The notes under the pieces were generated by a model. That model did no database searches and was not told the DNA's origin. It was given only the letters and a program-made list of their open reading frames with translations. From the NCBI GenBank assembly GCA_964444115.1, contig CAYUFT010000013.1:1-30414 (forward strand): a DNA stretch of 30,414 bases. Direction: 5' to 3'. Positions 25,793-30,414 of this stretch are shown here, piece after piece. The stretch comes from UBA349 sp964444115. GTDB lineage: Archaea; Methanobacteriota; Methanobacteria; Methanobacteriales; Methanobacteriaceae. Made by a program: the position numbers and the translations under genes. Positions within the stretch are counted from its first letter, which is position 1. Each line of letters starts with the position of its first letter.

Positions 25793-27022
25793 ATGAAGGC
25801 CCGAGAGATCATTAAGAAAACTATTATTTTCATATATCATATTTTTTTAAAAGTTTTACCCGTAAATGGTCAAGTAATCTTCTTTGAGAGTAATGTGGGA
25901 CGAAATTATTCCAGTAATCCTAAATATGTTTATGAAGAAATGATTAAACAGGGATTGGATAAAGAGTTTAAATGCATATGGTCTGTGGAGGATTTGAGTT
26001 TAGAAATCCCTGGGAATGCTAAAAAGGTCAAGAGGGCTAGGTTAGAGTATTTATATTATTTGGCCATAGCTAAAATATGGGTATGTGATACTAGACAACC
26101 TGCTTTCCTGGTTAAAAGGCCCGAAACTACATATATTCAATTATGGCATGGCACTCCTCTCAAGAAACTGGCCATGGATATGGATGTTCTTTCTATGAGT
26201 GAAGGAATGGAATTATCAGAATATAAAAAATTATTCTTAGAAAATACCAAAACCTGGGACTATTTAATTTCACAGAGTGAATACACCACTGAGAAATTCC
26301 AGTCTTGCTTTGCCTTTGAAAAGGAAATATTAGAAACTGGTTTTCCAAGAAACGATATTTTATTTAATAAAAATAATGAAAAATCAATAGAATTGATTAA
26401 AAATAAATATAACCTTCCTCTGGATAAGAAAATCATATTGTATGCACCCACCTGGCGGGATGATGAGTTTTATGAGAATGGAATATACAAGTTCTCTTTA
26501 AAAATAGACTTGGATCTCTTACAAAAAGAACTAGGTGATACTCATATTATTCTAATTAAACTACATTATCTGGTTAAAGACTCACTAGATTGGAGTAAAT
26601 ATGCAGGATTTGTCTATGAATGCGATCATTTAGGGGACATACAGGAGCTGTACTTAATCTCTGACTATTTAATAACGGACTATTCTTCAGTAATGTTTGA
26701 TTATGCCTTACTAAGAAGGCCCATGATAATTTATGCCTATGATTATGAAAATTACCGTGATAACTTGAGAGGGTTCTATTTTGATATATTTGAAGAATTT
26801 CCGGGCCCGGTAGTCAGAAATAGTCAAGATTTGCTGGAATTTATTAAAAATCATGATTTCATGGATTATGAAGAAAAATATATGAAATTCTTAGATAAGT
26901 TTACAAACTTTGATAAGGGCCATGCTTCATCAGTGATAGTGGATTTGATTTTAAAAAAGGCTAAAGATTCATCAAAAGGTCTTAAAGAAGATAAAAAACA
27001 TAAAGAGGCTAATCATGGATAA
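25793..27022 (+). CDS. CDP-glycerol glycerophosphotransferase family protein (TagF-like), copy 2
   Basis: A 409-residue paralogue of the preceding gene, with matching blocks throughout (VFFESN-like FFESNVGRNYSSNPKYVYEE, 30-49; LWHGTPLKK, H119; YAPTWRDDEF; KLHYLV, H258; ITDYSSVMFDY, 294-304). It lacks the short insertion of copy 1 (GDEFSSFQEIW region) and has a Lys-rich C-terminal tail (KKAKDSSKGLKEDKKHKEA). A good AAGGAG site lies 6 nt before ATG 25793. The 191-nt gap to copy 1 suggests its own promoter, while the next gene overlaps its end by 8 nt. Likely a tandem duplicate, perhaps now acting at a different step or on a different acceptor. Confidence 0.9.
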   Translation: MKAREIIKKTIIFIYHIFLKVLPVNGQVIFFESNVGRNYSSNPKYVYEEMIKQGLDKEFKCIWSVEDLSLEIPGNAKKVKRARLEYLYYLAIAKIWVCDTRQPAFLVKRPETTYIQLWHGTPLKKLAMDMDVLSMSEGMELSEYKKLFLENTKTWDYLISQSEYTTEKFQSCFAFEKEILETGFPRNDILFNKNNEKSIELIKNKYNLPLDKKIILYAPTWRDDEFYENGIYKFSLKIDLDLLQKELGDTHIILIKLHYLVKDSLDWSKYAGFVYECDHLGDIQELYLISDYLITDYSSVMFDYALLRRPMIIYAYDYENYRDNLRGFYFDIFEEFPGPVVRNSQDLLEFIKNHDFMDYEEKYMKFLDKFTNFDKGHASSVIVDLILKKAKDSSKGLKEDKKHKEANHG

Positions 27023-28181
27023 AGGCGCTTTTTTTAAGATTTTGGCATATGATATAATGGCCCTTTTCTTTTATCTTAGTTATATCTTTCCGATAAATTC
27101 ACAAAAGATACTACTAATCATGACTCATGATGAAAGTGCCGAAGGAAATGTTGGATCAGCAGCCAACTATTTCAAGGAAAAAAATGGTAATTTAATTTTT
27201 AAAAGAGTTACTAAAGAAAATTACAACTTTAAAAAGAATAAAAACCTTTTTAAAAATTTATTTTACATGTTCATTGTATTACCATATCACATGGCCACAT
27301 CAGGGACCATATTAATGGATAATGTTTTTTTACCATTTTCTTCTATAAAATTGAAAAAAAATACTCGTCTGGTTCAGCTATGGCATGGAACTGGGGCCCT
27401 GAAGAAATTTGGTCTGGATATTGAAGAAGGATGGATACGTGAAAGGGCAATAAAAGTTAATGCAAATACTACTCATTTTATTGTAGCTTCAAGATGGATG
27501 GGGGAAGTTTATAAGACTGCTTTTGGGGTTACTGATGGATTATCTGCTATCGGATGTCCTAGAACTGATTTATTCTTCCAGGAAAATCTTATTAGTGAAA
27601 AAAGAGCTGAATTTTTGAGTAGTTTTCCGGACTTGTCATCTAAAAAGATTATACTTTATGCTCCTACTTTTAGAGATGATGAGAGTGCAGAAGATATAAA
27701 TATTCATCTGGATATTCCGGAATTAATGTCAAAGCTGGATGATAATTATGTTTTAGGCCTTAGACTCCATCCACACGTAGCAGATAAAGTAGATTTGGAT
27801 AAAATATGTTTGCAAGGCCCATATATGGGCAGAGTTTTTGATTTCTCACACTATGACCAATTAAGTACTTTGCTGCTTTGCAGTGATATTTTAATAACGG
27901 ATTACTCGTCTATTATCTATGAATATGGTCTGTTGAGAAAGCAGATGATATTTTACAGCTATGACTTGGACAAATTTGAAAAATCAGGCCGAGGATTCTA
28001 TGACGATTATGAATCAATGGTTCCCGGTCCAGTTGTTTTTAAAACACAAGAAATTGTGGATGAAATTAATAATCCTACTGAATATGACTTAGATGAATTT
28101 TTGGCCAAATATCTGGAAAATTGCGATGGCCATGCTAGAAAGAGGCTGCATAATTTATTGGCCCAAGATGAATGGGGATAA
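27015..28181 (+). CDS. CDP-glycerol glycerophosphotransferase family protein, TagB/TarB-like primase candidate
   Basis: A 388-residue member that differs from the other three. Its motif reads LWHGTGALKKFG (122-133, H124), the TagB-type variant, instead of WHGTPLKK; RLHPHV has H252/H254, and ITDYSS is at 294-299. The N-terminal 35 residues include a hydrophobic stretch (YDIMALFFYLSYIFPI). Length is close to TagB (about 380), which adds the first glycerol phosphate to the lipid-linked disaccharide. The primase role is inference. It overlaps the previous gene by 8 nt (ATG 27015, stop of copy 2 at 27022), so translation is probably coupled. Confidence 0.87.
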   Translation: MDKGAFFKILAYDIMALFFYLSYIFPINSQKILLIMTHDESAEGNVGSAANYFKEKNGNLIFKRVTKENYNFKKNKNLFKNLFYMFIVLPYHMATSGTILMDNVFLPFSSIKLKKNTRLVQLWHGTGALKKFGLDIEEGWIRERAIKVNANTTHFIVASRWMGEVYKTAFGVTDGLSAIGCPRTDLFFQENLISEKRAEFLSSFPDLSSKKIILYAPTFRDDESAEDINIHLDIPELMSKLDDNYVLGLRLHPHVADKVDLDKICLQGPYMGRVFDFSHYDQLSTLLLCSDILITDYSSIIYEYGLLRKQMIFYSYDLDKFEKSGRGFYDDYESMVPGPVVFKTQEIVDEINNPTEYDLDEFLAKYLENCDGHARKRLHNLLAQDEWG

Positions 28182-28382
28182 TATTATGTTATTAAATTAA
28201 TTTGTTAAATTGGTTTAATAATTGAATTTTTGATTAAATATCAAATTGAATAGATTATTATTCGTTATAGTAGTGTTTAACGAAGACTATTTTTAATTTT
28301 AAATAAATTGAAACTTAAAATTTTAGCAAAAAATAATTCTTAAAAGAGATATAATAATAATTATATTTTAGGAGGGGTTATT

Positions 28383-29147
28383 TTGAGGTCAATTTGGTCT
28401 GGATATTTATCTTTTGGTACAATTCTTATTCCTATTAGAACTTACGCTGCGAGTGAAAACTTGCATGTGGGCTTTCATCAAGTCCATAAAACGGATTGTG
28501 GCAGAGTAAGATACAAAAAAGTTTGTGAAAAGGATGGTGAGGAACTTAAAGCTGAAGATATTGTGAAAGCATACTTTATAGCAGGAGAATGTATTAAATT
28601 CACTGATGAAGAATTAGAATCCCTTAAACCTTTTAGAAATAAAATGATGGAGGTTCAGGGATTTTGTCGAATAGAAGAAATACCTATGGTGTCTTTATCT
28701 AAACCATACTATATTGGAACGGAATCTTCTAAAAAAGGGGGTGTGGGAAAGAGTTTTCTCCTTTTAAAAAAGGCCATGGAAAAAAGCGGTAAAGTAGCCA
28801 TAGTCAAATGGGTTTCCCGAACCAACGAATACATTGGGATGCTAGAATCATATGGCAAAGGCCTACTTCTAAAGCAAATGCTTTATCACCAACAAATACG
28901 ACCTTCTGAAGAAATAGAAATCATTGAAACAGAAGTTACGCTAGATTTAGTGGATAAAGGAGTTAAAGTTATTGAAAAGATGACTTTTGACTTTAATTGG
29001 GCCGATTACCAGGAAGAATACACGGCTGAAGTGAAAAAATTAATAGAAAGAAAAGCATTAGGTGAAGAATTGGAAGTTGAAGAAATAAAGGCCCCTGAAA
29101 CACGATCCATTGAATCTGAACTGGAAAAGATGCTGGACAGTGTTTAA
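28383..29147 (+). CDS. ku: Bacterial-type Ku, DNA end-binding protein of NHEJ
   Basis: A 254-residue homodimeric Ku. It starts with TTG 28383, justified by the strong GGAGGGG site 5-6 nt upstream and the family N-terminus RSIWSGYLSFGTILIPIRTY. Further Ku blocks are CGRVRYKKVCEKDGEEL, KPYYIGTE, and ALVKWVSR-like VAIVKWVSRTNEYIGML. The C-terminal tail is short and charged (KAPETRSIESELEKMLDSV), as in minimal prokaryotic Ku. Known: Ku rings bind double-strand ends and recruit LigD. Archaeal Ku is uncommon; a working NHEJ set has been described in Methanocella. The ligase gene starts 2 nt after its stop, a tight operon. Confidence 0.93.
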   Translation: MRSIWSGYLSFGTILIPIRTYAASENLHVGFHQVHKTDCGRVRYKKVCEKDGEELKAEDIVKAYFIAGECIKFTDEELESLKPFRNKMMEVQGFCRIEEIPMVSLSKPYYIGTESSKKGGVGKSFLLLKKAMEKSGKVAIVKWVSRTNEYIGMLESYGKGLLLKQMLYHQQIRPSEEIEIIETEVTLDLVDKGVKVIEKMTFDFNWADYQEEYTAEVKKLIERKALGEELEVEEIKAPETRSIESELEKMLDSV

Positions 29148-29149
29148 AA

Positions 29150-30033
29150 ATGATAGAACCTATGCTAGCTCAGTTAAAAAGCAATGTCGTTAATTTGGAT
29201 GGGTCATGGCTTGTAGAACCTAAATATGATGGTCAACGATTGATTGCACAACGTGAAGGCGATTCAATAACATTATGGACGCGTAGAGATATTCAAGTTT
29301 CTTATAAGTTCCCAGAAATAGTTTCTGCTTTAAAAAAGAATATAAACGGAAAAAACTGGATACTAGATGGTGAATTAACCGTAACTGGAGGATTTAGACA
29401 GCTTCTAAAACGTAATGTGGAAGATAAATTCAAAATAAGTATTTTAGCGCGTAAAATACCAGCCACATATAATATATTTGATATTATAAATTGGGATGGT
29501 GAATTTGTTATGGAAAGTCCTTTAATAGAGCGTAAATCGCTTCTTTTGAAGGCAGTTAATTTAGATGAATTCATTGATCTAGTAGATTTTCAGGAATTAA
29601 ATGATGTAAAAAAACATCTGAATGATAATCTGAGGGCTGGTTTTGAAGGAATTGTTTTGAAAAAAACTCATTCACCATATGAACCAGGTAAAAGATCAGG
29701 AAACTGGATTAAAATAAAAAAACAAGATACCATTGATGTTTATGTGGTGGGAGCTACTAAAAGTACAGGTAGTATTGCTTTTGGGGCGTTGATTCTCAAA
29801 AAGATGGAAAATTTTTTGGAAAAGTCGGAACGGGATTCAGTGATCCGGATCGTAAGTATATATTGAATATTTTAAGAAAAAATGAGGCTCCCTTAGATAT
29901 AGATATTCCATATAGCGTTCTTTCAGAGCTATTAATTAGTAATAAGCCACTTTTAGCAGAAATACGTGTCCAAGAGATTATTAACCATTCGCCCAGGGCC
30001 CCAGTTTGGGTTAGATTCCGATGGGATGATTAA
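29150..30033 (+). pseudogene. ligD: LigD-type ATP-dependent DNA ligase, split by a one-base frameshift
   Basis: The catalytic and OB domains of an NHEJ ligase, without polymerase or phosphoesterase domains. Nucleotidyl-transfer motifs are intact: EPKYDGQR (adenylated Lys K25), DGEL (73-76), YNIFDI (107-112), EGIVLKK (166-172), WIKIKK (186-191). As sequenced the frame stops at 29864-29866 with a nonsense tail after codon 218. From 29803 another frame reads DGKFFGKVGTGFSDPD and runs open to TAA 30031-30033, ending RAPVWVRFRWDD, exactly the expected OB-domain C-terminus. Adding one A to the A5 run at 29798-29802 would give one 294-residue frame (LILKKDGKFFGKVGTGF). So one base appears lost in a homopolymer: a sequencing error, a true mutation, or frameshifting cannot be told apart here. 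Confidence 0.88.
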
Positions 30034-30271
30034 TATAATTTTTAATAAAAAAGATGGTTTTAGAAGATTTTTATAGTTATAACTTGAATTTGAGGCTATT
30101 ATGGGTGCTCAATTCTAAAATGAAGAATGGCCAAGAAAGTTGGGATAAGTTTGCATATTATGGTTGAAAAGAAATAGTTATTTAGATAATAATTGTTGAT
30201 AAATTATATTTAATTGTAACTATAACATATAATCTTAAATGATGTGAAATAATTTAAATCACGTGATCATT

Positions 30272-30414
30272 ATGCCAGAAATAACTCCAGAAGTCATATT
30301 TAAAAAAGAAAGTGGAGAAACTGTTTCTCTACTGGAAAAATTTGTAAGATTACAATCCCGAGCAGGTGGATTATTAACTGTTAATTTCCGGGCCCCTGAA
30401 GAGGAAATGATAAA
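30272..30414 (+). CDS. Partial gene at the right edge, unrecognised
   Basis: ATG 30272, preceded by CACGTGAT with a 4-nt spacer, opens a frame that stays open for 47 codons to the window end. It begins MPEITPEVIFKKESGETVSL and continues with VRLQSRAGGLLTVNFRAPEE. No family recognised from this fragment. It could belong to the DNA repair operon or be separate (238 nt after the ligase). Confidence 0.6.
   Translation, partial: MPEITPEVIFKKESGETVSLLEKFVRLQSRAGGLLTVNFRAPEEEMI

Noticed and set aside
1..30414. CRISPR arrays, tRNA/rRNA genes, insertion sequences, phage genes
   Set aside because: Looked for regular repeat-spacer patterns, cloverleaf-like GC-rich segments, transposase motifs and terminal inverted repeats; none is seen in the window.

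Overview
The window is AT-rich archaeal DNA, most likely from the order Methanobacteriales (a Methanobacterium-like methanogen). The core genes are archaeal: aIF2-beta, an NMD3 homologue, a 665-residue MCM helicase and a short TyrRS. Translation starts show the archaeal pattern: genes with a GGTGAT/GGAGG-type Shine-Dalgarno site 3-9 nt before the start, and leaderless-looking genes with a TATA box about 23-30 nt before the ATG and no ribosome binding site. There is a 100-N assembly gap near the left end.

Layout. 1-1303 (-): a U32-family peptidase-like gene, cut by the left edge and by the N gap. 1554-2909 (-): a REC-PAS-GAF signalling protein. 3175-3798 (+): thymidylate kinase. 3877-9040 (-): an information-processing block (small conserved protein, TyrRS, NMD3, aIF2-beta, MCM). 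9296-13184: a membrane-anchored coiled-coil protein (+), then on the minus strand RlmE, a YfcE-type phosphoesterase, and two exported proteins of unknown function; a possible tiny membrane ORF (+) lies between them. 13578-17139 (+): a 14-TM drug-type MFS transporter, a small His-rich protein and a secreted beta-helix protein.

17443-28181 is the most interesting part. It holds a bacterial-type glycerol-3-phosphate dehydrogenase (GpsA), a LicC-like nucleotidyltransferase, a TarM/TagE-like GT4 glycosyltransferase, a 1039-residue protein with two CDP-glycerol glycerophosphotransferase (TagF-type) domains, and three more single-domain members of that family. Read together, these look like an archaeal pathway for a teichoic-acid-like poly(polyol phosphate): GpsA makes sn-glycerol 3-phosphate (not the sn-glycerol 1-phosphate of archaeal lipids), the nucleotidyltransferase activates it (CDP-glycerol proposed), TagB/TagF-like enzymes prime and extend the chain, and the GT4 enzyme glycosylates it. 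The individual families are well supported; the combined pathway and its polymer are inference. Exporter and lipid-linker genes are not in the window.

28383-30033 (+): a two-gene NHEJ operon, bacterial-type Ku followed 2 nt later by a LigD-type ATP-dependent ligase. The ligase is broken by an apparent one-base loss in an A-run; its C-terminal domain continues intact in another frame to 30033. A partial unrecognised gene runs off the right edge.
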